From assembly GCA_034440635.1 (NCBI GenBank), contig JAOTON010001253.1, positions 62,001 to 126,000 on the forward strand: a stretch of 64,000 nucleotides of DNA. The letters run 5' to 3'. Source of the stretch: Lepas anatifera (Eukaryota > Arthropoda > Thecostraca > Lepadidae). Positions 35,330 through 48,314 of this stretch are shown piece by piece. A program made the translations under genes and the position numbers. The notes beneath the pieces were generated by a model. The model was given only the letters and a program-made list of their open reading frames with translations. It did not search any database and was not told the DNA's origin. The stretch's first letter is position 1, and each line of letters opens with the position of its first letter.

Positions 35330-38300
35330 TGCTCGGAAAACCTCTTATAAAGCTGGTCTGGACCCCTGAGCTGATCTGAGGTCTTATTAGTCGGCCCGCC
35401 CCCCCCACTGTTCAGGGGCCCCTGAATTAACCTCTGATGTCCTATGATCTAACCTGGGGCTCCTTGAGCTAATCTAAGGTCCCTCGAGCTGGTTTATGCC
35501 CTTCTGAGCTGTTGCATGGTCCCTAAGCTGAACTGGGAGCCATCAGCCTGAATGGGCCCCTTGAACTAGTCAAAGACCCTATACAAGCCGATCTGGGGGC
35601 CCCTGAGCTGAGCTGGCCCCCAAAGCTAATATGATGCCCCCTGTGCTAAACTGGGGCTCCTGAGCTTATCTGGGGCTCACGCAGAGTTATAGGGCCCCTG
35701 AGCTGAGCTTAAAGTGGCCTCCTTGAGCTGTTCTGAGACGCTATATAAGCCGATCTGGGACCCCTAAGCTGAGCCGGGCTCCTAAGCTGATCTGGTCATC
35801 TGAGCAAATCTGTGACCCACTGTGCAGAACTGCCCCCTCCACCTCCCCCATCCCGAGAGGGACTGTGACCAGTAGAGTAGCCAAGGAGAGTCCAGGGGGT
35901 TCGCGGACCCCTCCCCGCCCTTGGGCCGATCGTAAGCACTCTAAAGGATTCTCTGATCAGGGGCCCCTGGAGTCAGTCTCAGGGGCCCCGGAGATTTGTT
36001 CATAGGGGCCCCGAGTCGGTCTCAGGGCCCTCTGCCCCGAGAGTTAGCATTAGGAGCCCTAGAGTTGGTCTTAGGGGCACCCGAGAGGTGGTCTCAGGGG
36101 CCCCCGAAAGCTGGTTTCCAGGGCCCCTGCCAGTGGTCGCAAGGGACCCCCAAAGTCGGTTTCAGAGGGTCCGAGAGTCGGTCTCAGCCTCCCACCTCCC
36201 GAGATTAAGTCTCAGACCCCCAAAGTCGGTTTCAGGGGGCTCCTGGAAGTCAGTCTCAGGGGACCCCAAGAGTCGGTCTCAGGGGGCCTCCGAGAGTGGA
36301 GCTCAGGGGGCCACGAGATATAGTCTCAGTGGACCCGAAAGTTAGTCTCAGGGCCAAAAGTCTATCTCAGGGCCCCCCAGAAGTCGGTTTCAGGGGCCCC
36401 TGAGTCAGTCTCAAAGGACCCCAAGAGTTGATCTCAGGGTCCCCGAGAGTCAGTCTCAGGGCCCCCGAGAGTCAGCCTCAGAAGCCCTGCCCCCTGAGAA
36501 TCGGCCTAAGGGGCCCCTCGAGAGTCGTTCTCAGGGGGCCCCTGTGAGTCGGTCTCAGGGTCCCTGGGAACTAATCTCGGGATAAGTTATTATCAGATAC
36601 CCCATCAGAGTTGGTCTAAGGGGGCCTTCTCTCAAGGGCCCCGAAAGCTAATATGGGGCCCGAGAATTAGTGTCATGAGTGCCGCCAAGTGCTGGTCTCA
36701 GGGGCTCCTCATAGTCTCAAGGGTGCCACTCTTCAGGGGCCCCGAGTGATCACCTGGAGTCCCGAGAGTTAGGTTCATTTTTGCAGCAGAGTGATGGTCT
36801 CAGGGGGCCGTGGAGAGGTGATCTTGGATACCCTCGAGAATTGGCCTCAGGTTGTCCCCCCCCGAGTTTTTGTCTCAGGGGCCCCAAGAATCAGGCTCGG
36901 GGAGCGCTCAAAAGCTAGTCCCAGAGGCCCCTCCCCCTCCCCCTCCCCGAAGTCAGTCTCAGGGGCATCCGAGAGCTAATTTTGGGGCTCTGAGAGTAAT
37001 CCCAAGAAGTTCACCCGATTTTTGGTCTCACGGGCTCCAAGTTGGCCTTAGACCCCTGAGGGTTAATCTGGGGCCTCCTAGAGTAGGTCTCAGAAGCGCC
37101 AATTGCTCAGTCTCAGGGACATCCCCGAGTGTTAGTCTCAGCGGGCGCCCCAGTGTTAGTCTCAGATTGCTATCGGGAGTCAGTCCCAGGAGCCCCCGAA
37201 AGTCAGTCTCAGGGGACCCCAAGAGCTAACCTGGATGCCCCCGAGACTCTATGTCTGGGGCCACCCGAGAGCAAATCTGGAGGGTCCGATAGGTAGTCTC
37301 AGAGGTGCTGCCGAGAATTTATCTTAGGAGCTCCGAGATATACTCAGGGGCCCCTCGGTTTTGGTCTAAGAGGCCCCGGTAATAAGGCCTAGGGGCCCCT
37401 GACAGCTAATCGGGGGAGGGGCCGAAAATTAGCCTCGCGAGTGCCGCTAAGTGTTGTTAATGTAGGGCCTCAGAGCTAAACTGGGAATCCTGAGCTTATC
37501 TGGGGCTCACTCATACGGCCCCTGAGCTGAGCTGGGGGCCATGAGCTTAAAGTGGCCTCCTTAAGCTGTTCTGAGACGCTATATAGGCCGCCCTGGGGCC
37601 CCTTAGCTGAACCGGGCTCCTAAGCTAATCTGGTCATCTGAGCTAATCTGGAGCCCGATGTGCTGAACTGGGGACCCCGAGATGGTCTGGGATCCCTGAA
37701 TACTTTAGAGTCACTGAGCTGGAACCGTTGAGCTATTCTGAGACCCTACATCAGCTGACTTGGGACCCTGAGCTTAGCTAGACCCCTAAAAGCTAATTTG
37801 GGCCCTTAGCTAATCTCAGGCGCCCTGTGATGAACTGAACAGCCCCTGAGCTGGTCTGGGGCACCTGCACTGTTATTAAGTCCGCTGAGCTGAGCTAGGG
37901 GCTATGAGCTTGAATTGGCCTCTTGAGCTGTTCTGAGCTCTACACCAGCCGACCTGGGTCCCTGAGCTGAACTAGACCGCCAAAGCTAGTTTTGGGCTCT
38001 AAATTAATATGAGGCCCCTCTGCTGAACTGAGCAGCCCCTGAGCTAGTCTGGCGCCCCCTGCCCAGTTATAGGACCCGCTGAGCTAAGCTGGGGGCCATG
38101 AACTTGAGTTGGTCCATTGAGCTATTCTGAGACCCTATATCAGCCAACTTGGGGGCCCCTGAGCTGTGCTGGGCCCCACAGAAAATTCGAGCCCTAAGCT
38201 AAGCTGAGGCCCCCTGTGCTTATATGAGGCCTCTGAGCTGGTCTGGAGCCCCTGCACAGTTCTAGCATCCCTGAGCTAAGCTGGGGGCTGATACCTTGAA

Positions 38301-38720
38301 TGGCCCATTGAGCTGGTTTGATACCCTATATCAGCCGACCTGGGCCCCTGAGCTGAGCTTGTCTCCCACAGCTAATATGTGGTCCCTGTGCTGAACTGGG
38401 GTCGCCAGCTGGTCTAGCCCCCTTGAACTCTACTAGGGTCACTGAGCTGGGATCCGTAGGCTTAAACTGGTCCCTCGAGCTGTTCTGAGACCCTATATAA
38501 GCCAACCTGGGGGCCCCTGAGCTGAGCCAGGCCCCTAAGCTAGCCTGGCTTCCTGAGGCAATCTGGGGCGCCCTGTTCGGAGCTTTTAGGGCCCTGTGCT
38601 TATGTGGGGTCCCTTAATAAGGTGGTCCCATGAGCCGGTCCCTTAGCCCATGATCAGGTTTGGGGCCCCCAGAGCCTACTGATTTGGTTCCTGAGCCATG
38701 GTTTGGGCACTGGGGAGCCT
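35330..38720. repeat. GGGGCCCC-type degenerate minisatellite array
   Basis: Two kinds of unit alternate by region. At 35340-35850 and 37450-38720 the units are about 25-35 bp around 'CCCCTGAGCTGAGCTGGG'. At 35930-37440 the units are about 20-30 bp around 'GAGTCGGTCTCAGGGGCCCC'. Units have drifted heavily, so no single period dominates. The open frames with SVSG-type repeats are products of the periodicity and not genes. Confidence 0.8.
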
Positions 38721-40048
38721 CTATGATGACTTGGCGGCTTCTGAGCGGCATAGGCATAGGAAGCGGGAGAGCGGTGGTGGCCAGGGGAGCCACTGGCCCT
38801 CCACTGTTCTGTGGTGGACCGCTGCAACGTATATACAAATATCAGCAACTGCAATATAAAACAAGAAACCCGGGCGGGCACGACAGCTTGTCTTGGAAAG
38901 TTCCAGTTTTGGCGTCTGCCCCCTGGAAACCCCTGGACCGAAAGCGCTTCATGAAAAAGGCCAAGGCACCTACTACCCGAGTGCTCCCAGATGGACCCCG
39001 AAAACTGAACCCAATCAAGCTCTAGCCCAGACCGCTCTCAACACAGAGCGCTAATTCGGACACGCAACCCGCACCACAAGCCGAGCAGCAGCCGTCCCTC
39101 GGTCATCAACGGGCGTGAAGAGCCGTCTACAGGCCGTCTTCCATTACTAAGTGAAAAATACACCACAGAGCTATTCGATGCGAGGGAACTGTTGGAAAAG
39201 ACGTAACTAACACGTAATGTATGGAAATACCTAGTGTAGGCCGGTGTGTATACGTGTATTATCGACACCAAATGAACAGTTTTAAAACTGCTCATAATTA
39301 TAGGCCCCTTGGGCTGGGGGCCCCCCTTGAGGTGGGCCCCCTGTGGGGTTAGCCCCCCACTTTTCAACCGGTTCCTACGCCCCTGCATCCACGTAATTCC
39401 CAGTGTAGATGGAAACTAAGAAGAGCTGGACGATGAATCAAATATTTTCTCATGAGGAACTTTCTGCAAATAGCTGAGAGCTCTTTACTGGAAGCAGGTA
39501 AGATCGAATATTGAGAACCAATTGGAAAACGGCAAGGGACATTGAAAAGTGTTACTTGTTTCTAAAACGACTAGATAATACGCGCAGAACACAAAAAAGC
39601 TGCATCACTTCACTTTCAGGAACACGGATGGAAAAAGAGAAAACATCGGAAATTTGTTCGACTCCAATCTCTCACATCTACGCATGCGCAGATGCGCATG
39701 ATGCGCAGATGCTCAATTGGAGTTGAGAGTGGCCGTTGTGAGAAGACCGAAGACCTAGGCTGTGCCGCAACACTATACGCGGAAGGGCCTGGAGACTGCA
39801 TTGGCAAACAAGAAAGGAAGATGTCGCCCTTGTCCTGCAGCTTTCGGCCGTGGAGACTGCAACAGGAGAGAAACGATCGCCCGAGGGAACTAGACTGTAC
39901 CGCAGCACATAAGATAGAGAGTGAAAACTGACCCGCAAGACACCTCTTGTCTTGTTGGAGAATCAGGTTTTGCGTGCGTGAATCTGAACAGTCAGAATAA
40001 TTTAGTGCGCCCGAGAAACAGCCGGTACTGGCTCACGCGCGTTTTTAA

Positions 40049-40834
40049 AGGGAGATACGCGAAAAATTATTGTTTTCTTGCTATTTGAAGAATCCTGATA
40101 ACGAAACTATCAATTATTTTTGTATCTTCGGCAAAATTTTGGGAGATCACTCACTTATTATCGAAATAGGTTAACAGTTTCAATAAAATGCTCATCACTT
40201 ACCCATGCCCATAGCCATCACTTACTTTTCGAAAACTATTTAAAGTTGAAAAGTAATGTTTTTTTATAATATAAATTTCTGTTCTCCTGTATTTGTGTTT
40301 GAATTAATTTTAAAAAGCTTTTAAAAACTACAAAATGAATTAGTTTGCCCTTGCAACGGAAAAAACATAATTACTCAAGTCTTCAGCGGTTTCGTACCGC
40401 GGGTCTTGAGTCATTTTCTGCTTCAGCCCCAGGATGACAAAACTTTTGCGTCAGATAGGTCACGTGACCCCGGTTTGAGAATTCCTGGGCTTTTGATTGG
40501 TTAATTGTGATTTCTTTTAAGCCCTATATTTCTATTTCAAAAGAGTTTCGGAATGTTGTTTTTGTAAAGTAATTTTTTCTGTAGTAGTCCAAAGATCTAC
40601 ATTACTATTTAGGATAGATATTACCTAATTCTTAGAGAAATTGATAGCCTTAGCCGTGTGTACGTCGTACACATCGATATGAGGTGTACCAGTAAAGTCG
40701 TCTAGAAATGTTGACTTTGAGAGCAATTTTAAGGCATTTGCAGGCCGAATTTGCAAAAATGAGAATAGGGCATCTGAAACAACTTTTTGTAACCTTTTGA
40801 TATAGCAAATAAAATTTTTTTCGCGTATCTCCCT
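40049..40834. mobile_element. TTAA-flanked MITE, family 2
   Basis: Perfect terminal inverted repeats, AGGGAGATACGCGAAAAA and TTTTTCGCGTATCTCCCT, are flanked by TTAA at 40045-40048 and 40835-40838. The interior of 786 bp is AT rich and has no transposase. Only one copy is in the window. The ends (AGGG...CCCT next to TTAA) resemble family 1, so both may use one piggyBac-type transposase encoded elsewhere. Confidence 0.85.
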
Positions 40835-40986
40835 TTAAGGAAATTGAGCGTGCGAACAAAGAAGAACGCTAAGGGTGTCAATCGTGGCTTAGCCCTAGTT
40901 GGACCGATGCAGGAGTCGAGCTGTTAATTTGGGACAACTATCAATATTAGCCTTAGCTCTGGCCTATTTTATTCTTAATGCACTGG

Positions 40987-41150
40987 GGATGGATGACTCG
41001 CTGGAAAGTGAGTCTGTCTCCTGAGCTGCAATATCTGGGCTTAAGTCCTCCTGGGATCTCAGAATAGGTGTAGTCTGATCCCCAACCTAACACCCAACGG
41101 GAAGAGAGTTGGCGACGCCGCATGTTCTTAGCAGTCGTCGTTTTGCCAGG
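40987..41150 (+). repeat. SINE family 1, diverged copy
   Basis: The head 'GGATGGATGACTCGCTGGAAAG' and the box-B-like 'GGGCTTAAGTCCTCC', followed by 'GAGTTGGCGACGCCGCATG' and 'ggcagtcgtcg', parallel the SINE at 35077. There are many substitutions, so it is an old copy. Confidence 0.6.
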
Positions 41151-42039
41151 TCTTATCATTCATTGTGGTGCATTGGTACCATCATCGCTAGTTTTTCGGA
41201 CGGATCTAGAGCCCTGCATTCTTCTGAAGAATCATTGTGAGTGTTTCCCTCTCACTTTTGCCTTATGTCAAGTGGCGTATCTCGAGAAGCATTTCACCCC
41301 AGTTCCACTTAAGCACATACTTTGAATACAAGTGTCAGGTTTTCTGTTCTTGTCCTTACACGCCAAGATTCGTGGTGGAGTCTTTGACCCCCTTGGAAAT
41401 TGTTGAACCAGCTGCTGCTCGTAGCTAACATGTTCTGTGCATCCCAAACCTTTGACAGTTCCTCCAATACCAATGTCAGCAATGATTTTCAAGCATTTGC
41501 TAAATAAGATACCTACTGTTCTTTGGTCTTAGTGGTACTCTTTTGGTAATTCGATTATCTATCTTCCCTCATTTATTTTGATGAACCAGTTTGATGTATT
41601 TGAAAAAAGTAATTTATTAGGCAGACAATGCAGTTTGATTTTGGGAAACGAAGAAAGAATTCAAATCAGAATCGAATTAATTATTGGTTAGGAAAAATCA
41701 AAATTCAATACCATGTTCACAAAAAATGGAATGCACATTGACAAAGCATTTCATCCAAATAGATACAGCTTATCCAAAACGTGGCAAAAACGCAAACTGT
41801 AAATAACAGCTCCGTTTGAATAACATCTATTGCGGCTAAATTCCAGCGATGAAACTGAAATGCAATTTATTTGCTTTAATTCAGTCCAGAAACTTTGAAA
41901 GCTAGAACGGTTAAGAAAATTGGATGATGTTCTGTTTGGGTCACGGTTAATTAAGCTAAAAGTCCAATTGAAAACTTTCAGCCGATACAAATGCTAAACA
42001 TTTATTTAGATGGATTTTGTCACTTTTATAATGAGGTTT

Positions 42040-42370
42040 TAGCTGAGATCAGTGTGTGATAGAGCATACCGGGAGACCCCAGGTTTGATACCGAGAAACC
42101 CCTGGTTTGATATCCTATTTGTACCGGAACTCACTCTGTGCGGGGCAGCAGGCCGCTTTCAGAGTGAGTAACAACCCATCGACCCCAAACTTGGCTGCGT
42201 GGCACCGTGCCGAAATTAACTCCGCCACCAGTCTAAAGGTCCACAGGGGGCGAGAGGGCTTGTAGTAAGGGTATCAATGAGCCTAAACAATTGTAACCCT
42301 CGTGAGGGGTTCCCGAGAGATAGTAGTGCTTCGCTTATTGGAGGTTATTTCCCCGTACAGGGTGAACTCT
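42040..42370 (+). repeat. Possible third SINE-like repeat
   Basis: 'GCTGAGATCAGTGTGTGATAG' and 'GGTTTGATACC' are spaced like tRNA-type A and B boxes, and 'GGTTTGATATCC' follows. No second copy or target duplication was found in the window, so the call is tentative. Confidence 0.3.
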
Positions 42371-44160
42371 GAGGGAAAATATAAAACAAAACTTTTGTGT
42401 GCTCTTTGAGACTGATATCTCGGTTGAAATTCCATTAAGCTGTCATGTTCCTTATAACAGCTCTTTTACACTTCCTTTGGTGATGGTCTACTTTCTTGTG
42501 TGGGAAGTTTTCAACGGCTGCTGCTCAATCCATATCTGAGTGAGTGCAAACCAAACAGAGCTTTCTCCCTCATCCAATCATCAATTCTTGCCTTGAATGC
42601 TGGCACAATGACGAATAAAAAATGGGATCGATGAAAAATGCAGAATGAGAATACATTGAAGTTACCTAACACATATCGTATTAAGCTTGCTTGTTTTTGC
42701 GGAAATTTGAGTAGGTACTTTCTCGAAACGTTTGCTACACGTTTCTTCTCTTTTTGACACAAAATTTGATTTTTTTCAGGGTATGTCAGATGCAGTTTGA
42801 TAATCCCAACGTTTTCCTTATAATGGCTGGATTCTTGAAGAGAAAAAAATGATTTTCCATGCCCTGAACTTCTCTGGCTTCCGGAACCAATATTTTGAGG
42901 TTCTTGGTTTTGATGTGTTTTGATGTGTATTCATTTCTACCACCTTTATCAATCATGGCACGCTGAAGTTCATCGCACTGGATCTTGCCGATGTCCTGAT
43001 AGGCGTAACCGGAAACCGGGAGCCAGCTTTAACCTTTGACCCTGCCCGGTGACCGGGCGTGCATATGTGGTCATGGCGGGCTCCCCAGTCACCGAGCGTC
43101 AGCGGACATACCGCGCACGCGCCGATCCATTCTGCCGCCACGCTACAGTAGCGCTAACTATCGGCAGCCGAGCGAAACACCCTGTGAGGCTCTGACTGGG
43201 GTCGCCAGCCCCTGCATGCAAACCACACCCAGTGCTGGTTAAGCGAGCCTGACTGGAAAGGTGCTTGACTGTGGTTTCTCACTCTACCAGCGTTTCTCAC
43301 TGGTTATCGTCTGCGTCGACCTGGAATTATGTAATGCATCTAAAACAGGACTCATCGATGATGTACCGCGATGCATGTGCTTGTTCTGAAATTGGTGGTA
43401 ACAAATTTCCCTGACCAGTATTAACCACCACCAATTTGGTCCGCTTCTGTTTAATAGGATGGTCTAACCCTTAGAATAATCGTGTATTTTCTTTGTTTTT
43501 TTTACTTGTTTTTTTCCTTCTATTGTCATAATTTCCACTATGAGTTGCCTGTCATTGGCTGTGCAAGATACTAACCCGTCTCTGGCACAGGTCTGAGCTG
43601 TAACGTACCAGGCACATGGGGAATTTTAGTCCCCCCCTAAATCGAGATCTACCCAACCAATGTTCAAGTGTAATCGATAGTCCCGTCCAAATCGACCCCC
43701 AAAAATATCCTTTTGAACTATTTAAAATCATTGGTTACGTCGTTGTCAAAGCAAATATATGGAAATTGTTATACCTCAGGTTTATCCTACCCTGTTTAAA
43801 TACTTGGGGCCGGATGTCTGTTACGACCTGGAATGGAGTCAGTTAAAGTACAGATGCTTCCATGTCGTTTTGACGAAATGCTGGTGGGGAGGAAGGAGAA
43901 GGGAGGTGGAAGGGGGCCCTCGCTGTGTCACTCATGTTCACCCGCGACAAATCTAGTCCCCGACTCCGGCCTGGAGTTGGAGTCGGCACAATGTTATCAA
44001 TGCTGCTCCTCCTCGCGCCCACACTGTCTGCTCAGACCAACTCTGACTCCAACTCTGACTCGGCAGCCCTGCTTTAAACAGGGCCATGCAGTAAATTCAG
44101 CCTTTCAAAATCAAGTCAGCTATTTGACTAAGATGCTTGTACACTTGAGGTTTCTTGGAA
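42371..44160. other. Distal part of intron 4, nothing recognised
   Basis: AT-rich sequence with chance open frames only. A GGAGTTGGAGTCGG/CTGACTCCAACTCTGACTC segment near 43975-44060 is a small imperfect inverted repeat. Confidence 0.35.
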
Positions 44161-44323
44161 TGCTTTGAATCCGTTTCTTTCAGCGTTTCACGCGCATCCT
44201 GCTGATACTTGTACCCTATTGCAAATATCGATTCTCAATATCTTGCCAAGTCACCTTTTGCCCCTCGGAGACCCGTAGTGAATGAACTGTTTTAACAGAA
44301 GTGTTTTGTTTGTTCTTTCGCAG

Positions 44324-44460
44324 AAGAACTTCATGTGGAATACGGTGTCGGTGCAGTACAATGCTATGATTGAAGAAGAATGGGACGAGCACTTCAAGGT
44401 CACGTGCGAGTACGGCTACGATATCTGGAAGACGGTTACTTTTCCTTTTCTTGACGTCGA
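44324..44460 (+). CDS. ZP-domain protein, exon 5 (ZP linker region)
   Basis: The acceptor tttcgcag is followed in phase 0 by KNFMWNTVSVQYNAMIEEEW, then DEHFKVTCEYGYDIWKTV and TFPFLDVE, closing at CGA|gtaagt with two bases over. The FKVTCEYGYD segment supplies the next ZP cysteine, and WKTVTFPFLDVE leads to the ZP-C half. The fit to arthropod ZP proteins is very strong, with no stop codons or odd codons. Confidence 0.95.
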
Positions 44461-47400
44461 GTAAGTATAGCCCTTCGTCGTGAGGATTAAAGAACTTAAC
44501 AAGGCTGCATATCAGCCCATTGAACGGAACTTGACAGCCAAACCTAATGGCCTGATTCGCAGTGTAAACATACGAAAATATCTGCCTCATTTTGAGTACC
44601 GAGGGGGCGCGCAGTAAACGCGTGGCGTCTCCCTACATATGGACACCATTTCACAAATGGGCGATACGGCTCGGCCCGGCAATCCCGGGCCTGACTGTCG
44701 CGCTAAAGAAAAAATTATATCTCCGGAAGGGTGCAACATGCCTTGACGAGGTCTTTACCATGTTACAGCCTTATCAATTTAATTACTGACTGAACACAAC
44801 AGTGATGGTTGCGATACAGGTGAAGCTTGTGGCACGTGAAAAATCAGACGCATGTCAAACCATCAAATTTCCGTCACTCATCACATCATAACTCGCCTTT
44901 TGAACGTGCTCCAGCGTTGACAATGTTATTTAGAAAATAATGTCACGTTCTTAAGGGTCAACTCCATGAAAGATTCACTCATCATATTTCTACCTTCAAA
45001 TTTGCGATATCATGAGCCCGCTCAGTTTTCGCCCACACAGGCGTTGTGCTGGTGAGCCTACTCTCGCTGGAAAAGTGCATATATCATATGATACATAGTC
45101 TAGTTGATAAAGCGTCTGGATACTACAAGGCGAAGGATTCTTGTAATATTCAAAGCATAGACCCTCACTAAGCTTAGGCGTGATTTATATGTATTTCAAG
45201 AAACCGGTAGTGGCCTTATCAATAATCGTAATGATTGAACTTTTACAAGAGCAGGTACATACATAAATCTCTATTAAAAAAGACTTACTCCCATTGGGAC
45301 GGTATTACTCCATACCCAGGTCAGATGAATAAAGCAGAAGTCTGGAATTGAAACCAGACAAGCAAGCCCCATAAAGCACCGCTCTTTAATTACGTCACGA
45401 CGTGTGGCCCAGACATCGGCACACCTGACAGTGTTGTTGGCTCGTTTGCCTGTGATGGTGTTGCACAGAATCCACGCACTGGCACCGTCAGCCCACCCCG
45501 GCCGTAACTGGAGCGTGGCCGCCGAAGTGCCGGGCGCCACCGTTCCGGCACCCTGTCCAACCCCTGGCTGTCGTTAGGGCTCAATCTCAGCACGTGCGTG
45601 CGAGTTGGGAACGAGACGTGCACGCCTTCCGTTATGACTACTACGAGAGTAGCGATGCCAACGGCCTTCGTTCTCGCGCCAGTGGTGGTGTCCCAGTTTT
45701 GTTATCGAGTCCGTTTGGTGAATGGCGGACTTGTGGTGGGCACAGGAAGCCACAGCAGCGCTCTATGTTGCGCCATGGTGGGACAGAGTGCGATAACAAG
45801 CTGCACGAGCATGAATATTGTCTGCTCTTAATGAGTCTCCGCATGGAATGGAATGCAATATTCATCTTTCCGCTCTACCCCAGCGTGAATTGGATGTTCT
45901 TATTTTACATCAAGCAGTTCTCGTATGTGCCCTTTTTCCATCATTGTTTTCCACAAGGTAGCAGAGGTCAAGAATCTCGCCAACTCGCCCACGCTCGTGG
46001 GTAGCCAAATGAGGTTCAAGGAACAGAACTTAGGTAGCCAATCACGGAGATTTGACAGAGATCAAGAATTGCACTTACCAGCACAAAACAAGTATTTCCA
46101 CGATCTTACCGCCACGTAAAAAGAACTATCCATAATATGCAATGCTACCTTGACTGATATTAGGTAACATTATAACTTTAGTGACAGACGATACAAATTA
46201 GTGACAAATAATATATCCTTACTCACTCGCGTTATTTCACAGCTAAGTTAGAGATGGGTAGGTAACCACATCGGCAACGAAATTGACCCATATAAAGCCA
46301 TGAGAAAAAGGTACTCTAAATTGCGATGAAATGAAAACAGTAATATTCATTATTTTATATGAATTTGACCATTTATTTTGAATAAAAATAGAAAAATTTA
46401 AAATCTATATCAGGATTTATAGTGAAATTACTCTGCATAGGATAGTAAATCCACTGCTTACGTTGTACTTGAGGACTCGTTTTGCGGAATTAGAGACGGT
46501 CTGGTAGCCAGGCCGCCAACAAAAATTACGATTAGGGACCACCAGGTAGCCACTTGGGTAACCACAAAGTTTTGCGTTTCTGGCGCGGGAGTAGCGAGAA
46601 GAAAGCAGTCAGATATACGTGTTGTTGAAGCTGCTGTTTGGGTATCTTACTATGAGGCTGTAGACTTTGACTTAAATCAAAATAGGAGGTTTTGTTGCTA
46701 GTGGTAAACCCACTACCAATTCTTATATATTATGCCGCAGCCAGAGAAACGCAGGGCAAAGTGAACTCTGTCAGATCTCAAAAGCCCAGGAGAGTAGTGT
46801 GATTTGAGGGTGTCAATAAGAGCACACATTTTAATCATGTGCATGCGAGATATCAAAACTGTAGACCTGTGGAGATGAGAGTTGCAAGTTTTGGCTTTGC
46901 ACCTAGAAAATTAGATGCTGTTTGGTGCCCATGAAGTCAGGTGAACTGCAGGTAGGTTTCTTTGGTGCCTACCTGCAGTTTTGGTGTCAATTTTATCAAA
47001 TCAAACTTAACAAAATTGTAATGATTCCACAAAAGTTTCCATTCAGCAGGTGAATGTGGTGCTGCTTATTGATCTGCTTCAATATTTCTAGAATTTGCTG
47101 GATGATGGTTGTGGTATTAGGAGGTATTTGTCCTCTGGCTGAGTACCTATATTTGGTTGCATGCATTGGAGATATTTAAATTATATGTATTCTTTTAACA
47201 GAGTGTTAATTGAATGTATCCTTCAAGTAGCGTAAGTCTCAGCATGGTGACTGCTACAGCCAAATGGTGGTTGTCTGCTATCTTAGCAATGATGATCTAA
47301 GCAATGATTGATCATAGCAAACAGTTGCAGTAAGGGTACTAGACTCTGACGGCACCTATTATTTTTCATGTAATTTTGAATTAGGTACTTGATAACATTT

Positions 47401-48159
47401 TTGACTGATTAATATGCTCAGCTAATGGACGCATGCTTGTATTACAGCACACACAACTTGTAATCACTGCATATATACTTAACCTTTTGCTGTTTGGTAC
47501 TAAGAGTATGCTATGTGTAATTCATTAGTCTCCAAATCACTGTAAATTTAATTACTTTCATAATTCCACTTTTTGAGAATACTTTTTCACTCACTAAGAC
47601 AGTTATTCTGGGAGCCATTTAAAGCCTCAGTTCATGCAAAAGTTAATTTCGCTTCAGGTAGCCATGTTGGTCGCATCAAGGGATGTGGGTAGCCAACCTG
47701 ACATGTTCTTGACCTCTGCAAGGTAGAAGCAGTGGGTAGATTCACAAAATATGATGGCAGATAAGTGCTATAGTACCCCACCAGGTCCCAAGCATCGAGA
47801 TAAGATATAGTATAGATGACGCAAAAAAATGACTAGCCGAGTATGGCCAAACAACTGCTCTTGTGTAATGAACTATTTTGTACTAGGTGAAAACTTACCT
47901 TTCTTGGTTGTTTTCTTAGCAAAGAAAATCTTGACTGCAACTCTATTTCGAAGGGGACACTGCGGTGTTTGGGGATTGTAGGTCAGTGTCTGTAATTATC
48001 TCCATTGGCCCCAGAGCACGGTGAATATAAATGCAACCAAACTGTAATACACCCTGTTTACAAAGTTTTCATTTTGAATAACTTTTATCACGCACTTTAT
48101 ATTCTAAGATGTGTGTAATGTCTGACACAAGTCTCATGCCTTCTCCCTCTTCCGCACAG
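44461..48159 (+). other. Intron 5 (3.7 kb)
   Basis: It is bounded by gtaagt and cttccgcacag. It holds a possible weak inverted-repeat element (45958-47728, see findings) and a perfect hairpin near 46941-46980 (arms ACTGCAGGTAGG). Open frames on both strands around 45274-46004 have no motif. Confidence 0.85.
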
Positions 48160-48314
48160 GACACAGACGGGAAACCCCGTCGTGTTCACGCTGAGCCCGC
48201 CAGAGTGTTACATGGAGATTCGCTACGGGTACGGCACCACGGGCAACAGGATCACAGGCCCGGTGCGGGTGGGAGACCCGCTCACGCTCATCATCTACAT
48301 GCGCAGCCAGTACG
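48160..48314 (+). CDS. ZP-domain protein, exon 6 (ZP-C half)
   Basis: With the two bases from exon 5 the exon reads ETQTGNPVVFTLSPPECY, then MEIRYGYGTTGNRITGPV and RVGDPLTLIIYMRSQY. PPECYMEIRYG carries a ZP-C cysteine, and VRVGDPLTL is the usual strand before the second cysteine cluster. The donor is ACG|gtaaat. The high third-position GC matches the other exons. Confidence 0.95.

Larger units (their letters stand above)
34992..39385. mobile_element. hAT-like element carrying a GGGGCCCC-type array
   Basis: The left end CATAGGCGTAGGAACCGG and the inverted right end CCGGTTCCTACGCCCCTG match at 16 of 18 positions. CATCCACG flanks both ends (34984-34991 and 39386-39393), giving an 8-bp target duplication as in hAT transposons. 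A second copy of the left terminus lies inside at about 38751, and both left copies are followed by the same segment ('cagcaactgtaa/caatataaaacaagaaaccc'). The array at 35330-38720 lies between them. A SINE was inserted at 35077. No transposase is seen. Confidence 0.7.
17396..44323 (+). other. Intron 4 (26.9 kb), transposon-filled
   Basis: The intron is defined by donor GGG|gtgagt and acceptor tgttctttcgcag, both in phase 0. It holds most of the mobile and repeated DNA of the window; the individual elements are listed separately. Stretches 17530-21237, 28750-33470 and 40840-42040 hold only AT-rich sequence with no recognised gene. The exceptions are a diverged SINE near 40987 and scattered GGCGACC-type segments near 29450, 33280 and 28915. 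Confidence 0.85.

Noticed and set aside
35996..37229. Frames with SVSG-type peptide repeats in the GGGGCCCC array
   Set aside because: The repeat drifts in length by non-multiples of three and the frames break constantly; repeat artefact.
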